Of a stretch of 64,000 nucleotides of DNA, positions 15,936 to 25,106 are shown in pieces. The DNA is from an uncultured Faecalicatena sp. (lineage in GTDB: Bacteria; Bacillota; Clostridia; Lachnospirales; Lachnospiraceae). Both the position numbers and the translations under genes were made by a program. A model generated the notes under the pieces. The model worked only from the letters and a program-made list of their open reading frames with translations, was not told the DNA's origin and did not search any database. Each line of letters begins with the position of its first letter. Position 1 is the first letter of the stretch. The stretch covers positions 1 to 64,000 of the forward strand of contig CAOKHZ010000004.1 of assembly GCA_948468385.1 (NCBI GenBank). The letters are read 5' to 3'.

Positions 15936-16725
15936 AAACTCCTTTTTTTATCACTAATGGTTTGCCGGTCGTCGTGTTCGCGCCATACAAGTAGGCCGTC
16001 AAAAACAGTGCGCAAAGTCCCGCCATCGTTCCCATCACCGTATACACGATCAACCTGTACTTCTGCACCGGAACCCCAGAGTAATATGCCGCCTGCCTGT
16101 TCGTTCCGATGGCGTACATGCTACGGCCAAAGGTCGTCTTTGCCAGAACCACCGTAAAGATGACGGCAAAAATCACTAATACGAAGAATACATACGGTAC
16201 CAAGCCGCCAACCCTGCCGCTGATGGCACGGAAACCTTCCGTGTGCTGCAAGGAAACGGATCCCCCGCTGCCAAGCGTGATTTCCGCAATTCCGCGAAAC
16301 ACGATTTGCGTTCCCAATGTCACAATCATCGGAGGCAGTTCCGTGAATTTCGTAAGGATGATGCCATTTAACAATCCACAAGCGGTTCCAACCGCCAATG
16401 CCGTAAACACCACGACGATGAACGGCACTCCCGTATTGCAGACCATGCAGGCCACCGTGGCGGACAAGCAGACCGTTGCCCCGACGGAGATGTCAATCTC
16501 CCCCATCACCAACAAATAGGCCATCGGCAACATCAAAAACATTTCCGCCAAATACCTTGGCATCTCGCGCAACACGTTGCTGGCCTGATAATTGGGAGAA
16601 ATACCCTGGCCGAAGATATTGATAAATATGAACAAGACGACCAGCATGCTTTCCCAACAGAGGAGCGTCTTTTTCACCGATTTTTCTGGAACATGCGCAA
16701 TTGTCCTTCCTGATTTTCCAGCCAT
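15874..16725 (-). pseudogene. Sugar ABC transporter permease (RbsC/LsrD-like), truncated by element insertion
   Basis: From ATG 16725 the protein shows the RbsC-type permease pattern: several membrane helices, the MGEIDISVGATVCLSATVAC signature, and EITLGSGG. FGRSMYAIGTNRQAAYYSGV marks the loop that contacts the ATPase. Authentic sequence ends at about residue 255 with TTTGKP. The last 27 residues come from element DNA, so the usual C-terminal 60-80 residues with the final helices are missing. The transporter subunit is probably non-functional while the element is integrated. Excision would restore it. The lost 3' end, and perhaps a substrate-binding protein gene, should lie beyond the left end of the element. 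Confidence 0.85.
15936..15966. other. Right attachment junction (attR or attL) in a permease gene
   Basis: The recombinase stop is at 15933-15935. The leftward permease frame keeps family-like sequence up to GANTTTGKP (coding bases down to about 15959), then diverges into a random tail. The crossover therefore falls roughly at 15950-15966. Serine integrases use a 2-bp core, which cannot be fixed without the other end. Confidence 0.65.
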
Positions 16726-16727
16726 GA

Positions 16728-17720
16728 TTACAACTCCCTTCTTTCCAGATTTTGTTTGTTCATCATTCTTTGGGTGATGACGTTCAGTATGATGACGGCC
16801 AAAATGATGATGCCTTTTACCGTGTTTTGTGCCAACGCGTCAATTCCCACCAACGGGAGTGCCTTGGCGATGACTGCCAGCACCAAGGCGCCAAGGAGCG
16901 CGCCTCCGACGCTTCCGCGTCCGCCCGACATGCTGACGCCGCCAATGACGCAAGCCGCGATGACGTCCATTTCCTTTGCATACTGCATGTTCGGCTGTGC
17001 CGACGCGTAAATGGAAACCGACAACGCCCCGCACAGTCCAGCCAGCGCGCCCATCACGGCATACACCCTAAGCTCGACGTTCGCCACGTTGATGCCGGAA
17101 ATCTGCGCCGCCTCGCGGTTGCTTCCAACCGCGTAAATCGTTCTCCCGAACTTTGTCCATTTCATCACGATGAAGAACAAGATATAACAAAATACCATAA
17201 TCCAAACCACGATGCTAAATCCCGCAACCTTAATCTGGGCAAAGTCCTTGAATGAACCAAGCGCGTCCGCGCCCGCCCACTCGCTGTTACTGACCATGTA
17301 GGCCAGACCGCGGAATATGTACATGAAGCCCATCGTCGCGATGATAGGGGCCACCTTTCCCCTGGAAATCGCCAGCCCGACCAACGCCCCACAAAGCGTT
17401 CCCATGCCGATGGCAATCAAAAACAGCAAAAACGTGTTCTCGACAACGTGGTATTTTAACAACATGCCCACCGTCATGCCCGTAAACCCAAGCGTGGATG
17501 CAATGGAAATGTCGATTCCTCCAATCAGTAGGACGCACAGCATGCCAAGTGCCATAATCATGATAATCGTGTTGTTCATCAGCATGTCGGCGATGGACTG
17601 CAAGGAAAGAAACGACGGGCTTCTCAAGGAAACCAGCGCACAAAGGACGATTAGCACGATGACCAAGCTCGCCTCCCGGGATCCGGTAAGCATTTTTATG
17701 ATTGATTTTTTCTCTTTCAT
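16728..17720 (-). CDS. Sugar ABC transporter permease (RbsC family)
   Basis: This 330-residue integral membrane protein starts at ATG 17720, overlapping the ATPase stop by 4 bp. It contains the family signature GGIDISIASTLGFTGMTVGM, the FGRTIYAVGSNREAAQISGI cytoplasmic loop and the C-terminal MDVIAACVIGGVSMSGGRGS. These are conserved among ribose, rhamnose and autoinducer-2 permeases. Two different permease genes after one ATPase gene is the layout of RhaTPQ rhamnose and LsrACD importers. Rhamnose is attractive because the neighbouring microcompartment processes deoxysugar products. That substrate assignment is inference. Confidence 0.9.
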   Translation of the reverse strand: MKEKKSIIKMLTGSREASLVIVLIVLCALVSLRSPSFLSLQSIADMLMNNTIIMIMALGMLCVLLIGGIDISIASTLGFTGMTVGMLLKYHVVENTFLLFLIAIGMGTLCGALVGLAISRGKVAPIIATMGFMYIFRGLAYMVSNSEWAGADALGSFKDFAQIKVAGFSIVVWIMVFCYILFFIVMKWTKFGRTIYAVGSNREAAQISGINVANVELRVYAVMGALAGLCGALSVSIYASAQPNMQYAKEMDVIAACVIGGVSMSGGRGSVGGALLGALVLAVIAKALPLVGIDALAQNTVKGIIILAVIILNVITQRMMNKQNLERREL

Positions 17721-19225
17721 CTTCCCTCTTCCTCCCGCTTCGATTTTTCCATGGCAAGTTCCAATATCTTCTCCTGCGTCGCCTCGCCCCGCTTCAACTC
17801 TCCGGTCACTTTTCCATTGCACATCACGACCACGCGATCACTCATGCCAAGAATCTCCGGCATCTCGGAAGAAATCAGGATGATGCCGTAACCTTGTTTC
17901 GCCAAGTCTCCCATGATTTGGTAAATCTCGGCCTTTGCCCCGACATCGACACCCTTTGTCGGCTCGTCCATGATGACCACCTTCATCTTCTGTCCCAACG
18001 CCTTCGCGACCACGACCTTCTGCTGGTTTCCACCGGACAACGAGGATGCCGGATCAAAAATCGTCACCGCCTTCGTGTCCACGCTCTCTAACAAGTCCTT
18101 GGACACTTCGCGCTCCTTCTTGTCATCCGTAAATCCCATCCTGGCATATTTTCCCATTGTTGGCAACGTCACGTTGCGCCCCAGCCCCCAACTCAAAATC
18201 AATCCCGTCCTTTGGCGATCCTCCGGCAGGAGGATGATGCCAAGGTTCATGGCATCGGCCGGTTTCTTCACATGAATTTCTTTTCCCTCCAATAAGACCT
18301 TGCCCGCGTTCGCCCGCGTGATGCCGCAGACGCTTTCGACCACTTCCGTACGCCCGGCCCCGACCAGTCCGGTCAGACCCACGATTTCCCCCGCGTGTAC
18401 GCTAAAAGTGACATCCTTATAAAATCCCGTTCTGGACAATCCCTCTATTTTCAATAATTCTGCCCCGATCTGCACCTCCGGCTTCGGGAACAAGTCCTTG
18501 ATTTCACGTCCCACCATCGCCTTGATCAGGTCGGCGTTCGTGATGCCGTCCACGTCATATGTCCCGATGTACTGGGAATCTCGAAATACCGTGACACGCG
18601 TCGCCAACCGATACATGTCTTCGAAACGGTGCGAAATAAAGATGATGGAAACCTCTTCCTCCCGAAGCTTATCCACGATGCGGTACAGCTTTTCCGACTC
18701 GTTGTTGGTCAGTGCCGCCGTGGGTTCGTCGAGGATGATGATTCTCGCGTTGGTGGACAACGCCTTGGCAATCTCCACCATCTGCTGCTGCGCCACGGAA
18801 AGCGTGCCCATCTCCGCGGTCGACTTGAAATCCGCGTCCAACTGGGCAAGCAACTTGTCTGCCTCCTCGTTCATCTGCTTCCACTGCATGATGCCGTTTT
18901 TCTTTATTTCGTGTCCCATGAAAATGTTCTCGGCAACGCTCAGGTCAGGATAGGACGTCGGATGCTGGTACACCGCCGCGATGCCGGCGGCCTGCGCGTC
19001 CTTCGGCCCTTTGAAATCCACCTTCTCCCCGTTTAGGAACATTTCTCCTTCTTCCGCCTTATGTACGCCCGTGATGACTTTGATAAAGGTCGATTTCCCT
19101 GCACCGTTTTCCCCCATCAGGGCGTGCACCTCGCCTTTTTTCAATTGGAACGATACATTATTCAGTGCTTTCACGCCGGGAAAAATCTTCGTAATGCCCT
19201 TTAATTCCAGAATATACTCAGACAC
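17717..19225 (-). CDS. Sugar ABC transporter ATPase with two nucleotide-binding domains (RbsA/RhaT-like)
   Basis: The 502-residue protein has an N-terminal ABC domain with Walker A GENGAGKST, signature LSVAQQQMVEIAKAL, Walker B IIILDEPTAAL. A second domain has a degenerate P-loop GLVGAGRTEV, signature LSGGNQQKVVVAKAL and VVIMDEPTKGVDVGA. This tandem, with an atypical second P-loop, is the hallmark of the RbsA/MglA group. HRFEDMYRLATRVTVFRDSQ is reminiscent of rhamnose and AI-2 importers. It energises the two RbsC-type permeases downstream, one of which is disrupted. No substrate-binding protein is in view. Confidence 0.92.
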   Translation of the reverse strand: MSEYILELKGITKIFPGVKALNNVSFQLKKGEVHALMGENGAGKSTFIKVITGVHKAEEGEMFLNGEKVDFKGPKDAQAAGIAAVYQHPTSYPDLSVAENIFMGHEIKKNGIMQWKQMNEEADKLLAQLDADFKSTAEMGTLSVAQQQMVEIAKALSTNARIIILDEPTAALTNNESEKLYRIVDKLREEEVSIIFISHRFEDMYRLATRVTVFRDSQYIGTYDVDGITNADLIKAMVGREIKDLFPKPEVQIGAELLKIEGLSRTGFYKDVTFSVHAGEIVGLTGLVGAGRTEVVESVCGITRANAGKVLLEGKEIHVKKPADAMNLGIILLPEDRQRTGLILSWGLGRNVTLPTMGKYARMGFTDDKKEREVSKDLLESVDTKAVTIFDPASSLSGGNQQKVVVAKALGQKMKVVIMDEPTKGVDVGAKAEIYQIMGDLAKQGYGIILISSEMPEILGMSDRVVVMCNGKVTGELKRGEATQEKILELAMEKSKREEEGR

Positions 19226-19276
19226 TTTTTTCCCCTCCTTTTCTTTTCTGGAACCATTTTACCAATTTCTTCATTT

Positions 19277-19313
19277 TTTCGAAACGGTAAAATCTTTCGA
19301 TAAAGGGTAAAAT
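19277..19313. promoter_or_regulatory. Direct repeats between ABC operon and two-component genes
   Basis: TTTCGAAACGGTAAAAT (19277-19293) and TTTCGATAAAGGGTAAAAT (19295-19313) are direct repeats. Their GGTAAAAT ends are spaced exactly 20 bp, two helical turns. AraC-type response regulators typically bind such direct repeats, so this is the likely site at which the adjacent regulator controls the divergent transporter operon. Confidence 0.55.
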
Positions 19314-19413
19314 ATTTCTCTCTTTTCATGGGACAAACCATGTGCTTGTCTTTTCAAATGGATTCTGTTACAATATTTCCAACAAAATCCAACGAAACGG
19401 TGGTATTTTTATT

Positions 19414-20982
19414 ATGAAGCTCTTGATTGTGGACGATGAAACCCTTACCCGCGAGGGTCTTGTTTCTTCCATTGACTGGAAATCCCTGGGGATTACAGAA
19501 ATTTTTCAGGCGGACGACGGGTTAAACGGCCTGCAGATTGCCAGACGGCAAAAGCCGGACATCATTTTGTCCGACGTGCGCATGCCCCGCATGGACGGCA
19601 TACATATGGCCCGGGAAATAGAATCTTTCCTGCCGGATGCCACGATTATCTTTATGAGCGGCTATTCCGACAAAGAATATTTAAAGGCGGCCATCAAGTT
19701 AAAGGCCATCGACTACGTGGAAAAGCCGCTTGACCCGGAGGAAATATACGAAGCCGTGAAAAACGCCTTATTCCGTCTGGAACAGACCATGCGCACCCGC
19801 AGGAATGAAAACCTTTACTCACTGGAGACGTCCTCTCACCTGGCATTGTTGCTCACGATGCCATACAAGGAGCACGAAGGGCAAATCGCGTCCTTGACGG
19901 ATGAGTTACATGTCCCCTCGGCTTCTGACGGATGTTACGTCACCTATATTGTGAAATTAAATTCCACGGACTCCAACCCGCTCAAGATGCAGGAATTTTA
20001 TGCCGGTTTCCAAAAATTTGTCTCGCGCTACCACCTTCGTGCCTTTTATATCCGTTCGCACGTATTGTACCATGTCTTCCACCTGATGGGAAGCCACGCG
20101 CCCTCGACGGTCACGCTTTCGGACGTGGAAACGTTTTTGGCCGAATTTTTTCAAAATCTGGGGGAATATTATATCAGCCACGGTGAACTTGTGTCGGGCA
20201 TTTCCCATGTATACCAATCCTACGCGTCGGCCGTCGTTTATATGCAAAGCTGCTTTTTCTTCGCGCCCGGGACCCGGCTAAACGGCGAACTGATTGCGGA
20301 CTGTAAAAGGGAGCTTCCAAAGGATCTGTCTTCCGAAAACTTGTTACATGACTTTTCCAACCTCCTCATGGAAAAAGGCGAGGAGGACTGCGAACGTTTC
20401 CTTTCTTCCCTGCACGGTGCCTTTTCAAAGAACACGACCCTTTTACCGAACCATATTAAAGACACGTACTACAAACTTTTCAACACGCTGAACGGTTGTC
20501 GGCAAAAACGGCTGCTTTCCACCGACACGCTTTCTTTCGAGAAGGAGGAAAACGTCATGGACGCGTTGGAGCGATGCTTTTCTTTTGACGAGTTACACCG
20601 ACTGCTTACGGAAAAGACGCGTCTGTTTTTTCACGCGCTCACGAATTATGACCCGGAGGATTCTACCATTTTCAAAATCAAGGAGTACGTCTCCATGCAT
20701 TATGCAAAGGACACCCTCTCCATCAAGGAAATCAGCGAGCACGTCTATCTGTCCGCGTCCTATGTCTGTACATATTTTAAGGCGCAGACCGGGCAGACGC
20801 TGAACCAGTACCTGACGGAATACCGCATGGAACGCGCGATGCAGCTTTTGGCGGACAAGCGTTACCAGATTACGGAGATTTCCTCACGGGTCGGCTATCA
20901 TGATGACAATTATTTCAGTAAAAGCTTTCGAAAGTTTACCGGCCTTTCCCCGTCCAAGTACCGGGAGAAGATATTAGGATAG
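19414..20982 (+). CDS. YesN-type response regulator with AraC DNA-binding domain
   Basis: The 522-residue protein starts at ATG 19414 (MKLLIVDDETLTREGLVSSI). Its receiver domain has the phospho-acceptor Asp in DIILSDVRMPRMDG and the conserved Lys in YVEKPLDPEE. A long, poorly conserved middle region follows. The C-terminus has two HTH motifs of the AraC family (LSIKEISEHVYLSASYVCTY and ITEISSRVGYHDDNYFSKSF, then FTGLSPSKYR). Such regulators pair with YesM-type kinases to activate sugar transporters. The partner kinase is immediately downstream and the likely target operon is divergent. Confidence 0.93.
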   Translation: MKLLIVDDETLTREGLVSSIDWKSLGITEIFQADDGLNGLQIARRQKPDIILSDVRMPRMDGIHMAREIESFLPDATIIFMSGYSDKEYLKAAIKLKAIDYVEKPLDPEEIYEAVKNALFRLEQTMRTRRNENLYSLETSSHLALLLTMPYKEHEGQIASLTDELHVPSASDGCYVTYIVKLNSTDSNPLKMQEFYAGFQKFVSRYHLRAFYIRSHVLYHVFHLMGSHAPSTVTLSDVETFLAEFFQNLGEYYISHGELVSGISHVYQSYASAVVYMQSCFFFAPGTRLNGELIADCKRELPKDLSSENLLHDFSNLLMEKGEEDCERFLSSLHGAFSKNTTLLPNHIKDTYYKLFNTLNGCRQKRLLSTDTLSFEKEENVMDALERCFSFDELHRLLTEKTRLFFHALTNYDPEDSTIFKIKEYVSMHYAKDTLSIKEISEHVYLSASYVCTYFKAQTGQTLNQYLTEYRMERAMQLLADKRYQITEISSRVGYHDDNYFSKSFRKFTGLSPSKYREKILG

Positions 20983-21050
20983 TGGCGACGTGAAAGGAGA
21001 TTGCTATTCACGAGGCCGTGGCCGTGATCGTAACAACGAAAGGAGAAACC

Positions 21051-22853
21051 ATGTTTCAGCGAATCATTACCTTGTATAAAAGTCTGCGCATCCAGACCAA
21101 GCTGACCATCACCCACCTGGTTATCGCCACCATACCGATGATTGTGCTGGGCATTTTTCTCTACACGCACCTTTACAACATGGTCGTCTCCGACACCATC
21201 GGCAAGGAACAGACGGCTTCCATGCAGACGACTCCCCTGATCGAGGAAGCCGTCTCGGGCGTCCTTGACGCGCATCACCAGGTCACGCAGCACCCTTTCT
21301 TCCGCTCGGTGACCAACCGTTACCGAACGGAGGACTTAGACGAGCTTGTCACTTTGGAAGCCGCCCTGGATTTTTGTGACGCGCTCGACTCCCTGATTGA
21401 CAAGACCCTTGTTACCGACGTGAAATTATACCTCGACCTCCCGCAGACCGAAAATCTATTTACGTTACCGCCGCCCCGCGACTATTTCCTTCCCATTGAC
21501 GATGCCTACGGAACTTACTGGTACGGCATTTTCAGCGGCAACATAACGGCCTCCTCCTTGTTTTGTCCCAGTTTCTACCTCAGCAAGAACGAACTGGAGC
21601 AAAATGGGGACATGGCGTACATTTCAAGGGGGACGATGACGTATGACGGCGAACTGGTGCCTTATTATGCCGCCGTCTATTTTTCCCAAAGCTATTTTGA
21701 CCAGATACTGAAAGAAAATTTGAGTTCCGGCAGCAACGTCGCCTACATCATCAACAGCCGGGACAGTATCGTCGCGACCTCCAACACGGCTCTTTCCGGC
21801 ACTTACCATTTCAGCTATGACGTCGTGCAGGAATCGTTCATGTCCTCCAACAACTTTATTTCCAGGAACATCGTGGGTGAGGATGTATATGCGGGATTTT
21901 ACAGTTTAAAGAACACCGACTGGTACATGGTCGTGGCCATCCCTTCCCGCCCGCTGATCATGCGCAGCGGCCTCGTCGTGTTCGGCTTCGCTTGCGCCTA
22001 TGTCGCTTGCATCATCGCGGCACTTCTTATCGCCACGCTTCTCTCGCGTTCCTTTACCGGCCGGCTCTCCGCCGTCATCAACCAAATGGCACAATCAAGA
22101 AGCGCCTTGCCTGTCGCCCTGCCAGACTCCGACACGCAGGACGAAATCGGCGACCTGATTAGCAGCTACAATTACATGAGCCACATGATTAACAAACTGG
22201 TCTCAGAGCAGGCACAGGCGGCGGAAGACCTTAGAAATGCCGAGTTCAACACGTTGCAGGCACAGATGAACCCACATTTCCTATATAATACCATGGACAT
22301 GATCAACTGGCTGGCACAGCAAGGCCGCACAAACGAGGTCACGACGGTCGTCCAGAAGCTTTCCCGCTTCTACAAGCTGACCTTAAGCCGCAAGCAAAGT
22401 TTAAGCACCATCGCCGACGAACTGGAACACGTGTCGATTTACGTGGATTTACAAAACATGCGCTTTCACGACATGATTGATTTCATTGTTGATGTCCCCG
22501 ACATGCTGATGGATTACTCGATTCCCAAACTGACTTTCCAGCCAATCGTGGAAAACTCGATTCAACATGGGATTTTGGAAAAAGATGAAAAGCAAGGAAC
22601 TATCGTATTGACCGGATGGATTGACCAAGAGACCATCGTCCTTTTAATATCTGACGACGGGGTAGGAATCTCGGAAGATGTCCTTGAACATCTGTTAGAT
22701 GAATCACAACTTCCCACTCGTGGGAACGGAAGTCAGATTGCCGTATATAACACGCATCGCCGACTACAGTTGTTTTACGGATCCGAATATGGCCTAAAAT
22801 ACAAAAGTACGCCGGGAGAAGGTACGGAAGTGGAAATCCATATCCCGATGTAA
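21051..22853 (+). CDS. YesM-type sensor histidine kinase
   Basis: The 600-residue protein starts at ATG 21051 after AAAGGAGA. It has a transmembrane helix near residue 25 and an extracellular sensor region of about 250 residues. A second helix follows (SGLVVFGFACAYVACIIAAL), then a HAMP-like linker. The His_kinase domain shows QMNPHFLYNTMDMINWL with the phospho-acceptor His. The ATPase domain has QPIVENSIQHG and ISDDGVGIS. It presumably senses an extracellular sugar or a binding-protein complex and phosphorylates the regulator upstream. Confidence 0.93.
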   Translation: MFQRIITLYKSLRIQTKLTITHLVIATIPMIVLGIFLYTHLYNMVVSDTIGKEQTASMQTTPLIEEAVSGVLDAHHQVTQHPFFRSVTNRYRTEDLDELVTLEAALDFCDALDSLIDKTLVTDVKLYLDLPQTENLFTLPPPRDYFLPIDDAYGTYWYGIFSGNITASSLFCPSFYLSKNELEQNGDMAYISRGTMTYDGELVPYYAAVYFSQSYFDQILKENLSSGSNVAYIINSRDSIVATSNTALSGTYHFSYDVVQESFMSSNNFISRNIVGEDVYAGFYSLKNTDWYMVVAIPSRPLIMRSGLVVFGFACAYVACIIAALLIATLLSRSFTGRLSAVINQMAQSRSALPVALPDSDTQDEIGDLISSYNYMSHMINKLVSEQAQAAEDLRNAEFNTLQAQMNPHFLYNTMDMINWLAQQGRTNEVTTVVQKLSRFYKLTLSRKQSLSTIADELEHVSIYVDLQNMRFHDMIDFIVDVPDMLMDYSIPKLTFQPIVENSIQHGILEKDEKQGTIVLTGWIDQETIVLLISDDGVGISEDVLEHLLDESQLPTRGNGSQIAVYNTHRRLQLFYGSEYGLKYKSTPGEGTEVEIHIPM

Positions 22854-23007
22854 TTTCTCCCCGACACATTTATTATATTTATTATATTTATTACGATTCA
22901 CAGTCACTTCACCACATACGCACTCGTCCTGCCTTACGGCACTCCAGTCTCGCTCCTTACGGAGCCAGCTCCCTATGCGCATGAAGTAACTGAATTCATC
23001 CATATAA

Positions 23008-23058
23008 AAATGAACAAGTGGTTCCTGCAAGCAAGCTTGCAAACCGCTTGTTCATTTC
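23008..23058 (-). terminator. Rho-independent terminator of the microcompartment operon
   Basis: AAATGAACAAGTGGTT (23008-23023) pairs with AACCGCTTGTTCATTT (23042-23057) over 16 bp with one wobble, and an inner GCAAGC/GCTTGC stem lies between them. Leftward transcripts would then read TTTTTATATG, a U tract. It lies 27 bp past the alcohol dehydrogenase stop and may also stop rightward transcription from the kinase gene. Confidence 0.85.
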
Positions 23059-23084
23059 TATTTGACTGTGAATTGTCACATTTG

Positions 23085-24230
23085 TTACCACAAATCCTTA
23101 TAAATCTGCACGACTTCCACCTTGCGCGGCACGCGCGGGTTCGTCTCCGTACAAGCGTCTGACAACGCCGCGTCCGCCATACGGTCAATGGCTCCGAAGT
23201 ATTCCTCCTCAGAAATCGTCCCCATCTGTGAAATCGACAGCGGGATGTCCATCTCCTTCAGCATGAACTGCACCCAGTTTACCAGCGAACGCACGGTCAT
23301 AATCTCGTTGTAGCTACTAAGCCCGAGAATCTGCGCGACAGTGGCATAACGTTTCACCGCCGGCAGATATTCGCTACGACTCTTGCTGTGCTTGTTAATG
23401 TCACTATTGTACTCGATGATGTGCGGCAACAACATCGCGTTCGCCCGCCCGTGCGGAATATGGAACGTCGCTCCCAGCTGGTGAGCCATGCCATGGTTTA
23501 ATCCCAACGAAGCCGAGTTAAATGCCAACCCCGCCAGACAAGAGGCCGAATGCATCTTCTGCCTCGCATGCGTGTCATTGCCGTCGAGGTACGCCCTCAG
23601 CAAAAAGACACCGCACAGCTCGATGGCCTTCTCGGCCAGAGCCGTTGCAAAATCATTGCGGTCAATACTTACGCAGGCCTCCAACGCATGGGTGAACACG
23701 TCCATTCCGGTATCCGCCGTCACGGCCGGCGGCACGCTCTTTACCAGTTCCGCATCCAGGATGGCCTCGTCCGGTGTCAGGTTCGGGGACACGAGCGGAT
23801 ATTTCATCTGCGCCTTCGGCTCGGAAACGACCGCGAACGAAGTGACTTCCGACCCGGTTCCGCTCGTCGTCGGAATCGCGATTAACCCGACCTCCCCATA
23901 ATTGTCCACGCGCAACGCGAATTCGCGGATGGACTTCGAGGAATCGATGGCCGAACCGCCGCCGACCGCGATAATCGCGTCCGGCTTGTACGCCAGCATC
24001 ACCTTGACCCCTTGCGAAATCTTCTCAATCGGCGGATCCGGCACGACGTCCTTAAACACCTCAAATTCCTTGTTCCCTTTTTTCAGCGGATCTGTAACCA
24101 ACGAGAACATCTTGCTCTGCGCCATGAACGGATCCGTGATAATGAGCACCTTTCGGTACGGTATCTCCGCCAACCGATCCAGTGCCTGGTCGCCAAAATA
24201 AATTTTTGTCTTAATCTCAAAACTTTTCAT
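23085..24230 (-). CDS. pduQ: Iron-containing alcohol dehydrogenase (PduQ/FucO-like)
   Basis: The 381-residue protein has the group III Fe-alcohol dehydrogenase pattern: the VGGGSAIDSSK nucleotide loop, AIPTTSGTGSEVTSF, and the metal-binding Asp in DTGMDVFTHALEA. The His residues are in LNHGMAHQLGATFHIPHGRANA. It is the last gene of the microcompartment operon, followed by the terminator at 23008. By context it reduces propionaldehyde to 1-propanol and regenerates NAD+ inside the shell. FucO-type lactaldehyde reductase activity is an alternative that sequence cannot rule out. No obvious N-terminal encapsulation helix is seen. Confidence 0.88.
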   Translation of the reverse strand: MKSFEIKTKIYFGDQALDRLAEIPYRKVLIITDPFMAQSKMFSLVTDPLKKGNKEFEVFKDVVPDPPIEKISQGVKVMLAYKPDAIIAVGGGSAIDSSKSIREFALRVDNYGEVGLIAIPTTSGTGSEVTSFAVVSEPKAQMKYPLVSPNLTPDEAILDAELVKSVPPAVTADTGMDVFTHALEACVSIDRNDFATALAEKAIELCGVFLLRAYLDGNDTHARQKMHSASCLAGLAFNSASLGLNHGMAHQLGATFHIPHGRANAMLLPHIIEYNSDINKHSKSRSEYLPAVKRYATVAQILGLSSYNEIMTVRSLVNWVQFMLKEMDIPLSISQMGTISEEEYFGAIDRMADAALSDACTETNPRVPRKVEVVQIYKDLW

Positions 24231-24248
24231 GTGACTTCCCTCGATGTT

Positions 24249-24281
24249 AAATCAGTGTCTAATCAATGTCCAATCTATGTT
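24249..24281. repeat. Three tandem 11-bp repeats upstream of pduQ
   Basis: AAATCAGTGTC, TAATCAATGTC and CAATCTATGTT follow one another without spacing between the deoR-type gene and pduQ. A period near one helical turn would place identical contacts on one face of DNA. They could be an operator for the neighbouring regulator or a site for an internal promoter. Confidence 0.4.
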
Positions 24282-24315
24282 GAAACATTATCAAATTCAA
24301 TTTAAATTTCCGTTC

Positions 24316-25080
24316 CTACTCTGGATAAATGCACTCCACGCCTGATTCCTCGAATTTTTTCAGCCACTCTTCACCCGGGCGCTCGTCCGTCACGACGGCG
24401 GTAATGTCTTCCAAAGTCCCGACCGTGATGAACGCGCTCTTGCCGAACTTGCTGGAATCCACCGCCAGAATCCGTTCCCTGGCCGCTTTCAGCATGGTCC
24501 GCTTGTTATTGGCATGTAACTCGTCCGAATCCATGAATCCCGCGTCCAAGTCAAATCCCTTGCAGGAAATCAACGCCTTGTCCACATGATAGGAACGTAT
24601 CATCCGATCCGTCTGCGGCCCCACGAGGGCAAACGAGCCGTCCCGCGACACCCCGCCCGTCGAAATCACGGTCACGCCAGGAACGTCCAAAAGCTCCATC
24701 ACGATTTCAATCGAATTCGTGATGACGATCAGATTCTTTTTTTCCTTCAATGCCTTCGCAATGTACACCGCGGTGGAACTGGCATCCAGGATGACGTTCT
24801 CCCCGTCCTTGACGCGGGAGGCAATCATCTCCGCCATTCTCTGCTTGCCAATGACATTGCGATTTTTACGCACGTTGAACGGCAGGTCGATGTTCGAGTT
24901 CTCGTTTATCACGGCACCGCCATAGCTTTTAATGGCATAGCCGTCCACCACAAGTTTTTCCAAGTCTCTGCGAATCGTCTCCTCGGAAACGTCGTAGAAC
25001 TGGCTGAGCTCGCTTACCACCACCCGCCGCTCCGTCTGCAGCTTTTCCAGGATTTCATTTCGTCGTTCAATTGCCAGCAT
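24316..25080 (-). CDS. DeoR-family transcriptional regulator
   Basis: The 254-residue protein begins MLAIERRNEILEKLQTERRV and has the DeoR HTH SELSQFYDVSEETIRRDLEKL. The effector domain is typical: IVITNSIEIV, TVISTGGV and ALISCKGFD with the DeoRC sugar-phosphate pocket, and KRTMLKAARERI. DeoR proteins usually respond to phosphorylated sugars. A ligand such as fuculose- or rhamnulose-phosphate would fit, since the operon contains the aldolase for such compounds. It is embedded near the end of the operon it probably controls, giving autoregulation. Confidence 0.9.
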   Translation of the reverse strand: MLAIERRNEILEKLQTERRVVVSELSQFYDVSEETIRRDLEKLVVDGYAIKSYGGAVINENSNIDLPFNVRKNRNVIGKQRMAEMIASRVKDGENVILDASSTAVYIAKALKEKKNLIVITNSIEIVMELLDVPGVTVISTGGVSRDGSFALVGPQTDRMIRSYHVDKALISCKGFDLDAGFMDSDELHANNKRTMLKAARERILAVDSSKFGKSAFITVGTLEDITAVVTDERPGEEWLKKFEESGVECIYPE

Positions 25081-25106
25081 CCCATTTCCTCCCGGATTGT
25101 TTTACC

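Larger units (their letters stand above)
1..15960. mobile_element. Prophage or phage-like integrated element (right part)
   Basis: Every gene from the left edge to 12740 is leftward and phage-like (primase, SSB, recombination ATPase, helicase, methyltransferase). A repressor switch follows and then a rightward large serine recombinase ending at 15935. Immediately beyond it a chromosomal permease gene is cut off, which marks the right attachment end. No capsid, portal, terminase or tail genes are in view; they would lie to the left if this is a complete prophage. An integrative conjugative element is less likely because no relaxase or conjugation gene is seen. The extent to the left is unknown. 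Confidence 0.85.

Noticed and set aside
15936-15966. tRNA attachment site
   Set aside because: No tRNA-like sequence is found; the element lies in a permease gene, as is common for serine integrases.
17717-19225. Autoinducer-2 (Lsr) importer
   Set aside because: The ATPase and permeases would fit, but no lsrK, lsrR, lsrF or lsrG is nearby and the setting is sugar metabolism, so rhamnose-like is preferred without certainty.
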